Origin: Dipteris shenzhenensis
Lineage: Eukaryota; Polypodiophyta; Polypodiopsida; Gleicheniales
DNA: 64,000 bases
Reading direction: 5' to 3' (one strand)
Assembly (NCBI GenBank): GCA_047967505.1
Contig: CM106538.1
The notes beneath the pieces are model-generated. The model had not been told where the DNA came from. It saw nothing but the letters and a program-made list of their open reading frames with translations, and made no database searches. Of the stretch, positions 24,061-35,025 are shown one piece after another (the first letter of the stretch is position 1; the number at the start of each line of letters is the position of its first letter). The position numbers and the translations under genes are program-made.

Positions 24061-24596
24061 ATGCAAGTTCTACATGCGAGTTTTACATGCAACTCCTACA
24101 TGCGAGTTCTACATGCGATTTCTACATGCAACTCTTATATGCAAGTCCTACATGCGAGTCCTACATGTGAGTTCTACATGCCACTCCTACATGCGAGTCC
24201 TACATGCGAGTTCTACATGCAACTCCTACATGCGAGTCCTACATGCGAGTTCTACATGCAAATCCTACATGCGAGTCCTACATGCGAGTTCTATAGGCAA
24301 CTCCTACATGCAAGTCCTACATGCGAGTTCTCTATGCAACTCCTACATGTGAGTCCTACATGCGAGTTCTACATGCAACTCGTACATGCGAGTCCTACAT
24401 GCGAGTTCTACATGCAACTCCTACACGTGAGTCCTACATGTGAGTTCTACATGCAACTCCTACATGCGAGTTCTACATGCAACTCCTACATGCGAGTTCT
24501 ACATGCGACTCCTACATGCAACTCCTACATGCGAGTTCTACATGCAACTCCTACATGCAACTTCTACATGCCTTTCCTACATGCAACTCCTACACC
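24061..24596 (+). repeat. 15/45-bp minisatellite
   Basis: About 35 tandem copies of a 15-bp unit of the type CTACATGCGAGTTCT or CTACATGCAACTCCT. Units are organised in 45-bp sets of three: two with GCGAG and one with GCAAC. The period is divisible by three and lacks stops, so several frames stay open throughout. The 241-residue frame covering it is most likely not a real gene. Confidence 0.95.
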
Positions 24597-24599
24597 TTC

Positions 24600-24881
24600 T
24601 GACTGCTTCAAGTTGCCACCTGCAGGTACACATTCTCCGGCTCCTCTTCTTTGCCGAAATACTCAATCATTGCTGCTATTAACCTTGGCCAGCTTTAGCG
24701 AACGTCTTCAGCCTGCTTCTCATACCACACTTGAGCCAAACCCTCTAGAAATGTGGGAAGAACCAACAGCCATCTATCTTCAGTAAGAAAGTTGAGAGAA
24801 ACACAGCGGTGCTTGAAGGCCACAAGATACTCATTTGGATTTTCTTCAACCCATCCACAAAACATGGGAATGTCAGCCATG
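24600..24881 (-). pseudogene. Gypsy-type gag N-terminal fragment
   Basis: On the reverse strand an ATG at 24,879-24,881 opens a frame beginning MADIPMFCGWVEENPNEYL. It continues as a typical retrotransposon gag core: LVAFKHRCVSLNFLTEDRW, LPTFLEGLAQVWYE, and after a stop SWPRLIAAMIEYFGKEEE. The fragment is cut off by the minisatellite at 24,596. The order relative to the RNase H upstream is not that of one intact element, so two elements are probably juxtaposed. Confidence 0.7.
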
Positions 24882-25384
24882 CTTGGAAAATGGAAAAGAG
24901 AGAGATGAAATGAGGCTTATCTATGGGCAAACAATGGAAAGAGGTAGCTTGAACTGAAAATTAGGTGAAGATACATCCACAAAGCACACATAGGCAGGGT
25001 AGGTGTGATTGGTGTATTGTGAAATACTACCCGGGAAGAATTTTCAGCATAGAATAACTCATAGACAATCTTAAAAGGACCAACCCTCATGATATCACAG
25101 CCATCTTTACAAGCGAGGGTTAGAGACGCGGCGCTGCATGAGGTTGTTCATCAAGGCAAACAAGAATGCCATGACAAATGTCAACAGTTGGAGAGCTTGC
25201 ACAACACCTTTAGCTCCTTCTAGTTCTTGTAGTTGCCATGCTATTTCTCTAAGGGGTGTGCGGTCTGGCATCCTTCTTTTGAGCAATGTCCTTGAGGACC
25301 TTTTTGATGATCTTTCGAAGTCGGTAAACTCGTATCAAGTATGCCCAATACTTAGTTTCATGATGACCACAACATTTGCATTCC

Positions 25385-25945
25385 TTACAAATGATCACCC
25401 TCCTTCATGGCTTGCAGCTTTGTTGGGGTGGTGCTTCCACTCGCGTCATGCGTGATTAAAGTACAAGCTTCACGTGCCAAGAAATCAGCAACTATATTTT
25501 GAGCTCGAGGGATATGTTGAATTTTTACCTCTTCAAATTGGTTGCAAAGTTCCAATGCTTGTTGATGTCGTGGAACCAAGCCTTTGCTCCGCACCTTCCA
25601 CCTTCCACTAACTTGTTCACACACTAGTTGAGAATCTCCTTGCATCTCAATTTACTTGACATGATGTTCTTGTGCCTTTTGTAGCCCAAAAATGAGTGCT
25701 GAGTACTCAGCTTGGTTGCAAGTACTTGCAGGTTCAAACTTGCTATAACAATACTCCTCACCACCTGATGAAGTGAGCTTCACACCCACGCCATCAGCCT
25801 TGGTCGAAGGTTTGTAAGCTCCATCAAATTGAAGGATCCAAGATGTCATCACACCAAGAATAAAATCCGGACATCCCAAGTTTCTCGGTAGTCCAAGATA
25901 GGTAGAAGGAGAGGGTGGGGAGAATTCAATACTTGAGCCAAACAT
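25385..25945 (-). pseudogene. RNase H domain of a retroelement
   Basis: The reverse-strand frame contains a complete type I RNase H pattern: LQFDGAYKPSTKADGVGVK, then STCNQAEYSALIFGLQKAQ, GDSQLVCEQVSGRWK, and HIPRAQNIVADFLAREA. These supply the four acidic catalytic residues (D, E, D, D). One TAA at about 25,649-25,651 interrupts the frame between the second and third motifs. Continuing downstream in another frame is a zinc-knuckle-like CKECKCCGHHETKYW (about 25,380-25,330). The family cuts the RNA strand of RNA-DNA hybrids during reverse transcription. The lack of reverse transcriptase nearby leaves the element type open. Confidence 0.75.
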
Positions 25946-26576
25946 TCAGTACCAAATAAACTTGCAATCCTTTGTTGATAGTTTATCTTTAGACCAAAAA
26001 GAATTACAACTTGAAGCTCAAAATGAGGCACAAAGGGTTGATTACGTACAAAGGGATTCCTTGGTTGAAACATTACCAACCATAGTCGAGCCCTAGAAAC
26101 CTTTGTAGTGAGATTGAGAATAAACCATTCAAGATGCGCTTATCCACAGGAATTAATAAGCAGATGCACCAAATCTCCTCCCAAGCTTGGGGAGCATCCC
26201 ACCCTTCGAAGAAGGACACCCTTTTAGTTACCTCCGAAGCAGCAAGTAGCTCGATCATCGCACAATGAGTAGAATTAAAATCAAAGTTCTCCCAATGTAT
26301 CACTAGTTCTTCACCTTGAATCATCCACAGTGTATCATCCCACCCGTCGTCTCCTTGAACAATGCATTGGACAATCAGCTGTTGAAGGTCGACATGAAGA
26401 TCAAGAAAGAGATCTTGCCAATTGGTAGCCGTAATGAGTGGAGGACCAGGCACCAAATCCTTAAACTCATCGAGAAGTGACATAAATATCCACCCTGCTC
26501 TGTGTGGCGTGCATCCGTGAAGTGAACTTGGAAAAGTTCCGAATCGGTGATCTAGTAGGAGATGTGAATAGAGCAC
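25946..26576 (-). pseudogene. Unknown ORF upstream of the RNase H domain
   Basis: The reverse-strand frame 26,576-26,073 is open for 167 residues, with WIFMSLLDEFKDLVPGPPL, WQDLFLDLHVDLQQLIVQC and FFEGWDAPQAWEEIWCICLL. It is rich in Trp and acidic residues. Coding-like sequence continues with frameshifts to the RNase H domain. I do not recognise the family. The spacing suggests that it belongs to the same element, perhaps as an N-terminal extension of pol or an extra ORF. Confidence 0.4.
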
Positions 26577-26579
26577 ATG

Positions 26580-28140
26580 AAATGAAATACTTTTGCTTTT
26601 TACAGCAAGAGGAAACTCCCCACGGTTAGAGAGTTACAGTTCCCGAGATTTCAATATATAAGCAAAAATCATTACATTTTCATCACTTCCTACTTGTTGG
26701 CCCAATGATAAGTCTCCCTTTTGTGAAGGGGGAGGTCTTGGATGCATGGAGGTGTACATAGTGGACACGTGAATGCACGTGCAGGAGCTCAGAGGGAGCA
26801 CCGATGTTGCAGTTCTGCAGATGCGATCGGTACGAGCAGAAGATTCGCCAGCCAGAATACACGTAGGGACCGCAAGCAAAAAGCAGGCCGACTGGAAGCG
26901 TAGAAGTAGGGAGGTTTTGCAGCCGTAGAGACAAGGAAGGCATGTAGTTTGGAGGTGCAAAAGTAGAGAACTGCACACGAAAGAGGCCGCAGAGCCGCAC
27001 CTAGTCGTAGGAGTAACAGATTTTACACCACTAGCCATGGAGATTTTGATCCCAGCAAGAGGAAAGGAGAATGTGAGGGCAAAACGTTATCATGGGAGGG
27101 GAAAAGGGATTAGAAGGGGAGGGAATGAAGAGGGAGACTATGGCACAAGGGGAAAGGGAGAGGGGGATGTACATGATGGGAAGAGGAATGTAGAGATGGA
27201 GACATCAAGGGAAGAGGGTCATGCTTTATTTGAAAGGAAGGATGGGGGAAATATCAAAGTACTAGCTAGGTGGCTTTACAAGAATGAGCGTGTCTCATCA
27301 AGGAATAGCCCCCTCCTTTTATAGCCAAGAGAGGGGGTCTCTCCCAATAAATGCATCCTCCCACATGCATGGTGTGTGTGGAAAAGTCTCCCATGTGGGC
27401 TAGGTGATTATGCACTCTCAATTGTGTGCGACAACCCTTTGCCTCATTTTTCCACATAAATCAAGCCCCATATCTCAAGTCTATGATACTCCCTTGGTCT
27501 CTCCCCAATTTTATAATACGTTCAAACCTCTAGGAGGACAAGTGGAGGGTTGGCACAAGGAATCTTGCCACCTCATCCTACTTTCCCCATTATTTAACTT
27601 GCTCTCTTGGACCTTCTATACCTCCCCCACATGGGCCTGTCCTACATGGAGGGAATAACCCAATATAATATCCATCTCCACCTATTTTATATTACTTCTC
27701 CCATGGACTTTGGGCCATATCTCACTAAATGTAGCCTAGGTGGAGGGGTGGCACATGGAGGAGCCATGCCACCTTACATTTTATAATATTACTACCATGG
27801 ATTATGTACATCACACCTTATGGGTCCTCTTACGTGGAAGGGTGGCACATGGTCATGCCCTGCCACCTCAACCCTGGGCCCTATGCACACCATATTTTAT
27901 TATACTATTGCCACACATACAAACACACACATATATTTATGCCTTTTTACTTTGGTCAAATTTATCCATAACACCACACAATCACCTTTCTACCATCAAC
28001 AGTCTCATCAATAGACCTCATCTAACATGCAAGTCAGGATCCATCCAATGTCCTGAGCTCACACATGGCTTCTCCTCAAATGGGGGCCTTACAACTTGAG
28101 CACCTTGCACCACTGGTGGTTACTAGGAGGGTGGGGCATT
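26580..28140 (-). promoter_or_regulatory. Possible LTR/promoter region of a reverse-strand retroelement
   Basis: On the reverse strand a TATA box, CTATAAAAGGAGGG, lies at about 27,310-27,323, upstream of the reverse-strand ORFs. The region holds three copies of a GTGG.GGGTGGCACA..GCCA.GCCACCT hairpin-like motif (about 27,541, 27,741, 27,836). No paired LTR and no primer site were found, so the LTR call is tentative. Confidence 0.35.
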
Positions 28141-29918
28141 GAGCATATTTAACACTCTCATCTACACACAACATATTTGAGTTGAAAATCGAGCTTGGGT
28201 CAATTTCAAAACTCTAAAAACATGCGCTTAGTAGCATCATGGTTCAAACTCTCTCGTGTACCACATCTTTAATTAAGAATTGAATTGGGGCCAACTTTAA
28301 GACTTTTGCTCTATCTTATTATTGCCACTATGGCTCACATAATCTCACATCATTTTTTTCAATTTCAAAGTAAGCTTTGGTCAATTTTGTAACTATGAAA
28401 GCATATTCTCATCACTACCATGGCCATGCATGCCCACACCACATCCTAGAATTTTAATCAAACTTGGGTTGCTTTTGATCATTTAAAACATGATTAGTAG
28501 TTAGTGGATGTCAAAGAATTTAAGACCACAAAGAAAAATGGTTGGAGTAGGTTGATATAGTACTAGAGAGGAAAGAGGATATTGGTGATAGGGGATACCA
28601 TGTTTAAGTTCCATTGTGAAGAGATAGGTTGACTTATTGAGGTCAAGGTTCCATTTGACACTTACAATGTTGAGGTGATGGTAGAAAGATTGGACAAAAA
28701 AATAGATCTACTTAGGAATTTAGATTGGAAATAAGGACAATAAATTTTAGAATGGTATGAATTTGAAATTAGGTATAGAGAGCTAGATGCTATGGCATTG
28801 ATACTATCCATTTGGGTGGGAAATCACCTTCAGTATTGATGTTGAAGTGTTTTTAGGTAGGTAAGCGGTATGTTCAAAGAGCACAGAGCAATGATGTGGT
28901 ATTAAGGCTAGTAATGGACTTTTCAAGAGCAGTATGATTAAAGAGCACAGAGCAATGATGGAGTGTTAGGCTAGTAATGGAATTTTATTAATCACATCTT
29001 TTGGATGTTCACAATCACAAAAAGAAAGGTTGAGCTGATCATTCATTTGTCTAGTTGCTCATTGTAGGGATATTGTACCATTTTCTTGGAGGCTTGGCAC
29101 TAGGCAAAAGAGGATATCCACAAAGGAATATCTGAGGATAGACCCTTAGATATAGAGCCATCGACATCAAAAGGTAGAATATGAGTAGAATATGCTCGAT
29201 AACAAAAGATCAAACCTTCTCATCTTGGGAGAGGTGGCAAGAATTGCTTGACAACCTATGTACAAGTATCTTATTACTTACTATCTTGTTAGTTAATGCA
29301 TTTCATTTGATGTATTTTCTTTGATGTATCTTGTCATTTAATTATGCTTATGCACATAATACAAAATTTCTCTTTGACAAGCTTGAGAGTAAGGGAGTAG
29401 ACCTTGATTGAGATGCAATTACATATGAGATAAGCTTTTGGATACTCTTTCTTTCATAGTATAACTAGCTTGTTTTAAATTATATAATGTTGGCATACTT
29501 CATAAACTTTCACATTTGCATAAAACTCAACCTAGGTGATCCACTCAGGAGACGACAAGGGATTTGGAGCAAGCAAGAGATTAGAGCCAATTAAAAATAT
29601 GTAGTCAGCACAAGGATGAGATAGGTTCATCCTTTGAGAGAAATGTTGATTGAGGAGATTGATGTAGATCTCTCTTTTTGTTGTATATAGTATGAGGTTG
29701 TATATCCTTTTTGGGATTTCTTGTTGTGGCTTCATCCATATCCCAATGAGGCACTTTTTTTACACATACCTTTGAGCATTACATGTTCATGGCACCCCTT
29801 CAAAAGGACATTTTTGTAATCCATTTGCAATATATGCTCATGCCCCTTTGAAGGAGTTATTCATTTGAGTACGATTTCTAGGCATATGCCTGCCAATTCT
29901 ATGATTTGTGTTTATTTG
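28141..29918. other. Intergenic, nothing recognised
   Basis: No supported gene. A short direct repeat containing AAAGAGCACAGAGCAATGATG occurs at about 28,877 and 28,940, each followed by a GGCTAGTAATGGA block. Confidence 0.4.
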
Positions 29919-29921
29919 TTT

Positions 29922-30524
29922 TCTTTTTTATTTTTATATCCCATCACATCCTTGATAACTTGTTGTTCTACACAAATTGTTATTCTACGTTTTCTAAATA
30001 CCTTTCTGAATAATAAATAAAGGAAATATTTAGAACCCAGGTCGATTTGTATAAGGAATCTTATGAGGGACAATTCAAAAGTCCTTCAAAAACATGAACA
30101 ACTAAAACTTCCCATAGCCTCTTTTAGCGGGCTGGATATTTTGAATCTAAAGGCCCCTACAACTATAGGGTGAAGAGAGGAGCTTAATAGTGTCGACTGA
30201 GATCATTGTCAATACAAACATTTTCTTTTTTATTTTTATATCCCATCACATCCTTGATAACTTGTTGTTCTACATAAATTGTTATTCTACGTTTTCTAAA
30301 TACCTTTTTGAATAATAAATAAAGAAAATATTTAGAACCCATGTCAATTTGTAAAAGAAATCTTGTGAGGGACAAATTCAAAAGTCCTTCAAAAACATGA
30401 ACAACTAAAACTTCCCATAACCTCTTTTAGTAGGCTGGGTATTTTGAATCTAAAGGCCCCTACAACTATAGGGTGAAGAGAGGAGCTTAATAGTGTCGAC
30501 TGAGATCATTGTCAATACAAACAT
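29922..30524 (+). repeat. 302-bp tandem duplication
   Basis: Two adjacent copies, about 29,922-30,223 and 30,224-30,524, begin TCTTTTTTATTTTTATATCC and end GATCATTGTCAATACAAACA. Only a handful of substitutions and small indels separate them, so the duplication is relatively recent compared with nearby elements. It lies about 155 bp outside the CACTA terminus at 30,680. The frames in both copies have no recognisable protein. Confidence 0.95.
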
Positions 30525-30679
30525 AATCTATGAACATTCATAATTTTGTATATAGAGAGAAAATTCAATGCAATACCTATAAAATAATCCATTGTAATTT
30601 AATTGTAGTTTAATGAAATTAAAACTATTGGCAACGATGAAGGATTTGTAGCTAATTTTTCCATAGATTATTAGAAATA

Positions 30680-30870
30680 CACTACTACACACAGATCCTA
30701 TTGCGACGTTTACATACCGACGTTTAGCGTGCACGGGGTGCTAATCGTTGGTATGAAAAGTGCATCTCGTAAAGCGTCGCTATATAGCAACATTAGATAA
30801 ACGTCGCTATATAGCGACTATTACAAAAGTCGCTATATAGCAACACTGAGATACTATTTTATAGCGACGT
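30680..30870 (-). repeat. CACTA family B terminal inverted repeat and subterminal palindromes
   Basis: The CACTA terminus is followed by GCGACGTTTACATACCGACG and repeated palindrome-like GTCGCTATATAGCGAC or GTCGCTATATAGCAAC motifs. Subterminal motif clusters of this kind are the binding sites of TnpA-type proteins in En/Spm. Binding here is inferred. Confidence 0.8.
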
Positions 30871-31022
30871 TTTCCAGAGAGGTTTTTTACTCATATAGGC
30901 CTTATGACAAATTTTTTTTAATTTTCATACATGTTTGATCTCATAGAGAATAAAAATATGAGAGCATGTACATCAAGCCTTTGAAGCTCATATATTCATG
31001 TCCAAGTTTGAGATGAAAAAAA

Positions 31023-33150
31023 TCAATTAAGAGCATTTACATCAATTGTTTCATCTTGAGCCAAGTCTAAGGTGCCAAACAAGTCTATCTCCAACTCTAT
31101 ACTGAGTTGATCTCCTATATCATCATCGTACTCAAGCATCATACGTTCACCTAAAAGTACTTGATCATCTTCTTCAATAAAGTGTGGCAATTCTTGATGA
31201 TCGTTGTCTTCTTTCTCAATATCATGATCTCCATCTTCCTCCCGTGCGATGTCATTATGCGCATCTTCCTCTTGGCTCATATTGTGATCTCCATCTTCTT
31301 CGCTAGATTCATCAGGACAATTGGATCCGGCATTGGTAGTGGCATCTCCATATCCACATCTCTATCTTTAAAAATTTGCTTACTTCATGGTGCAACTTGG
31401 ATCATGTACCACCATCTTGGATCAGAACGATCCGGATGAAAAACCACCTATATTGAAGATGGGTGCCAAATGTCGTCAAATATATATATGAAATTATGCT
31501 CAAGTACATGTATCAATGGATCTTTAAAAACAAAAGCTTTGATTAATTAAATCATTAGTATGCACCTGCTCACAGTGCTCGGGAAGAACAAAAGTATCAC
31601 TTTCATGGGTCCAATGTTTGGTGGAGTCTGTTGCAAAGAAACCGCTACTATCTTTTCTCACTATCGCATGGGGACCGTTGTAAATAGTTCTACCATTTTA
31701 CATCAAGAATGAAAATACTAAATCATCTGAAATCAACTTCATAGATATCGCATATGGTTCCACAATAATCCAACTGTGAGGGCCGGAGAGAAGATTGGTA
31801 TCTGAAGCACTTGCTCGGCTATCTTGTGTGAAGTTAGCCATGACTCCACAATCATATGTGACTCTCTTTGAATCGATGCGTTCCATGCGAAAATGTCGTC
31901 CATATGACCATAATGCACTGTACTTTTTGTACTGTAAAAGAGCATCATTAAAACAATGAAGATGCATCTATTTTATAGCGTATATTGCCACAAATAATTA
32001 CTTAATTACATCAAGAGGTAAGAAACTTACATGCACCATACATCCAGTTGATAACTCTGTCTTGCGCCCGTTTATTGTCTCTCCATCGCGTTCGGCTTTA
32101 CGTAGAGCCAGTTGTAGCCAATCAAGTGACATGTGAGTGGGGAGAAGAGCTTGATCCCGTGGATATGGTTGCGATCACCTGTACATTACTCTGAATCTCG
32201 TCCTTGCATTTATTCTTTCTGCTTTGGCCACTTCATATCTCTCAATCCACTTCTGCATCTCAGGGCTATTGAGGATACAAAACTTATTGAATTTCTCCAT
32301 TTGCTCTTCGCTCATCTTTCTTTCAATCCCTTTTCCTTGAGGAACCTCACCAACGATGCGATCATCATCCTTGTTATGCTAAGCTTGTGGCATATCGGAT
32401 CCATGGATGCAAGAAACTCTGTGATATATACTAATGACTCTTGCACAAGCCATCCCTCTACCATGCTTGCTTCTGGTCTTGCTCTTTGTCTTACAAATCC
32501 CTTTAAAGTTTTCATAAACCGCTCGAGAAAAAACATCCATCAACTATGAATGGTACCTGCAATAGCCACCTCATCAACTGTGCACAAGCAAGTGGACTTG
32601 AGTTGTCATAATGCTCGAGGGAAAGTACTTCTCAAGCAAGCCTACGGCTTCGATGGATTCCACCCTAGCCTTCTCGATGCTCGATATGGAGATCTCTTTT
32701 TGAGATATCCACCTATTTCACATGTCCATGTAAGATATTTTCATAATCAGTCTATAGATTAATAAGCTTAAATTGAAGAAAATGCAATCAATGCGATTTG
32801 ATAGTAAGCATACCTCACAATACCACAGATCTTGAATATAGCATTTCTAACATCTTCTTGTAAGCACCCTTTTATTGTAATTGGGAGGATGAACTATCAA
32901 AGCAACAAAGAAGTCATGTCAACAATATAACATAATCGTAATTACGCTAATGCATCACGATTATCGTTACACTAATTCTACTTAGAATACCTGTAAGACC
33001 TTGTGCCAATCATGGGACTTGAGCCCACTAAGCTTATTGTCCTTTGAAAATGCTCCTTTCAAGCAACGCATGTACCCTATCAGTGTTTGAAAAGAGGCAA
33101 TGTCTGCCTTGATTGCTGCCTCCTCCCTCGTAGAGAGGATCCACGTTGCT
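31023..33150 (-). pseudogene. TNP2-type transposase, C-terminal half, family B
   Basis: The reverse strand carries exons aligning with exons 5 to 8 of the family A transposase. They include GLKSHDWHKVLQ near 32,990, the DUF4218 segment with FFLERFMKTLKGFVRQRARPE and EGWLVQESLVYI (about 32,535-32,425), DUF4216 with WNASIQRESH/YDCGVMANFTQD and DSSGFFATDSTKHW (about 31,900-31,600), and an acidic tail ending LDLAQDETIDVNALN at 31,026. A TGA at 32,541-32,543 stands just before WMFFLERF, the same place as in the family A copy. The region homologous to the first part of exon 5 (TIWAHLVGSKDSRGVREDLR) lies on the opposite strand at about 33,179-33,284, so the gene is internally inverted. Confidence 0.85.
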
Positions 33151-33599
33151 TTCAGGAGGACAACTTTTCCCGAAGCAGGCTACTATTTGGGCACACTTGG
33201 TTGGTTCCAAAGACTCGAGAGGAGTGCGAGAAGACTTGCGTGCTATGAATAGGATGTCTCGTTTGTGGCCCCAAGTGCATGGTATTTGGTGCAGGCAACA
33301 TCTTCTGGAGCAACCTATGACAATTCAAACATACATAGGCTTCGAACAATAATGATTCGGTATACACTATCCAAATGATGTTTCTTAAAACAAACATGAT
33401 GATTCTCAAAACAAACAATATCCAAATAATGAGTCAAATTAATGCAAGAGCTAACCTCATTAAGGCTGAGAATATCCACAAGTTCAAGAAATGTTTGCAA
33501 GATTTTTATTATTTCAAAATGCAACGACATTTTTCTTTTTTAAGGAAATTCCAGATTCCCAACAATCTTATCAACCTCTCTATAGCAAGCATCTCCTAG

Positions 33600-34405
33600 C
33601 TCTTGAGGCCAGTCTGCTGCACAATGGTAGACCTCTTCACACACTCGACATGGGATCACGTCGCACATCTGACGAGTACGGACAGCCTCGTAGGAGGAGA
33701 GCTCACGATCTATATGCTCCAGAGGACTTTGATTCCTCTCCTTGAGGACTACCCCTAGCCGACTCCTCTCGGACCTAGCACTGCGACTACCCTTGGTCCG
33801 ACTCCTCTCGGATGTAGCACTGTGACTACCCCTCAGGGAACTCCTTTGCTAGCCGTGCATGGCTTTGTCGGGAGTCCCGACGAGTTTGTAGCACAGATGA
33901 GTGATGAGGAGGCAGCGAGATTCTTCTCTCTGCTATCTCAGAGGACCTCAGCAATTCCCTCCCCTACATCGATTGTTGGATGTACTGCCCAACCGTCCCC
34001 TCGTGCCCCTTCGACTGAGGGTAATCACCTACATGTGCCTCTCATAAGGGAAGGAAGAGCAGGAAGGGCAGCTTATGTTGTGCTGACTCGGGAGATGTAG
34101 ACGAGTCAGCACACTCACATTCCTATAAGTTTCCACTTGGTCCGGAGACACAGTATCAGTCAGGTCCCTTGCCCTCTCCTACTCCCACTGCTACTCCTCG
34201 CTCCGGAAGCGCTCGCACAGCTTCCACTCCTTCTGACTCTGCTACCATCAGTCCTCCTTACTCATCAAGGGATCTCTCCTATCAAATCACGGCTGTCGGA
34301 GAGATAATAGAAGATAGAAAGGGCAAAGCAGTGATGGCCACCATGAGGTGGTTGATGAGCCATCACTTCAAGAGCGGCATTGCTACCGATTGGCGGTATC
34401 AAGAT
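33600..34405 (+). pseudogene. TNPA-like gene of family B, 5' part, split by insertion
   Basis: The forward strand carries Ser/Pro-rich sequence with frameshifts (DEEAARFFSLLSQRTSAIPS near 33,910). From about 34,235 comes a conserved segment, DLSYQITAVGEIIEDRKGKA, with MRWLMSHHF and TDWRYQD. This matches the reverse-strand protein at 35,026-36,500 (IYYDITQTGGILMDARGKDV). The frame runs straight into the target site GAT of the inserted element and resumes at 42,413 with DQKKQAVINELKQKYPDPPN. The family role in En/Spm-type elements is binding of subterminal motifs. This copy is disrupted. Confidence 0.8.
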
Positions 34406-34435
34406 CACAACAAGACAAAGCACCCATAGACGCGC
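34403..34435 (+). repeat. GAT target duplication and left terminal inverted repeat
   Basis: GAT at 34,403-34,405 is the left copy of the target duplication. The terminal inverted repeat occupies 34,406-34,435, with CACAACAAGACAAAGCACCC as its first 20 bases. Confidence 0.93.
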
Positions 34436-34670
34436 GCACAGACGCATTTCATGAACTAAATAAAAAACTTACGGGCGCGTCTATTTGCGCGTCAGGAGAC
34501 CCGCGTCTATTAGCGCGTCTATATATCAAACTTACGCACGTATAGACGCGCTCATACACGCGTAAATAGACGCGCAAATAAACGATTTGATAGACGCACG
34601 TATAGACGCATATCGAATAGACAGACGCGAATATAAACGCGTTTGTAAATGCGCTGATAGACGCGCCTTT
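34426..34670 (+). repeat. Left subterminal TAGACGCG repeat cluster
   Basis: About a dozen motifs of the form TAGACGCG, AAACGCG, and their complements CGCGTCTA are packed in both orientations. They match the right-end cluster at 42,130-42,400 and the internal cluster at 36,575-37,480. In the En/Spm system such arrays are bound by TnpA and bring the ends together. That function is inferred. Confidence 0.9.
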
Positions 34671-34679
34671 TTTTTTTTA

Positions 34680-35020
34680 AAATTTTACAGAATACTGTGT
34701 ATGTTGTGTATGCTATATAGTTACAACAATCCCATATCCACATTCTCTGTAATTCAATTCTTACAGCCAACCTCATTTTAATTACAATTCCAAATAAAAT
34801 ATTACAACTCCAAAACGCAATAAAATTGAAAGCTCAAAAAGTGCTTGTATATACATATAGCACGAAGCTAAGCCACGTCATGTGGCTCCAAGTACAAAAA
34901 ATAAGGAAGCTAAGCCATGTCATGTGGCTTCAAGTACAAAAAATAAGAGGAGTCTATATACAAGAGGCACGAAGCCAAGCCAATGGCTTTAAGTACAAAA
35001 AAGAATAGTAGCACTACTTC
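34680..35020. other. 3' flank of the TNPA-like gene inside the CACTA element
   Basis: AT-rich non-coding DNA. A 60-bp block with AGCTAAGCCACGTCATGTGG is repeated, with degenerate copies at about 34,867, 34,910 and 34,972. Confidence 0.6.
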
Positions 35021-35025
35021 TACGA

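Larger units (their letters stand above)
30680..34405 (-). mobile_element. Family B CACTA element (outer host of nested pair), left part
   Basis: The element starts at 30,680 with CACTACTACACACAGATCC, followed by subterminal GTCGCTATATAGCGAC-type motifs (about 30,770-30,870). It contains a reverse-strand TNP2-like gene, then a forward TNPA-like gene. It is interrupted at 34,405 by an inserted family A element and resumes at 42,413. Its right terminus was not found, so the distal part is probably deleted. It is the same family as the 3' end at 4,481-5,682. Confidence 0.85.

Noticed and set aside
24061-24786. 241-residue frame across the 15-bp repeats
   Set aside because: The repeat length is a multiple of three and the unit lacks stops, so openness is automatic. 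No start context or domain supports a gene.
30770-30870. Possible CRISPR-like or palindrome array (GTCGCTATATAGCGAC)
   Set aside because: The palindromes are the subterminal motifs next to a CACTA terminus in a plant genome. Spacers are not of uniform length.
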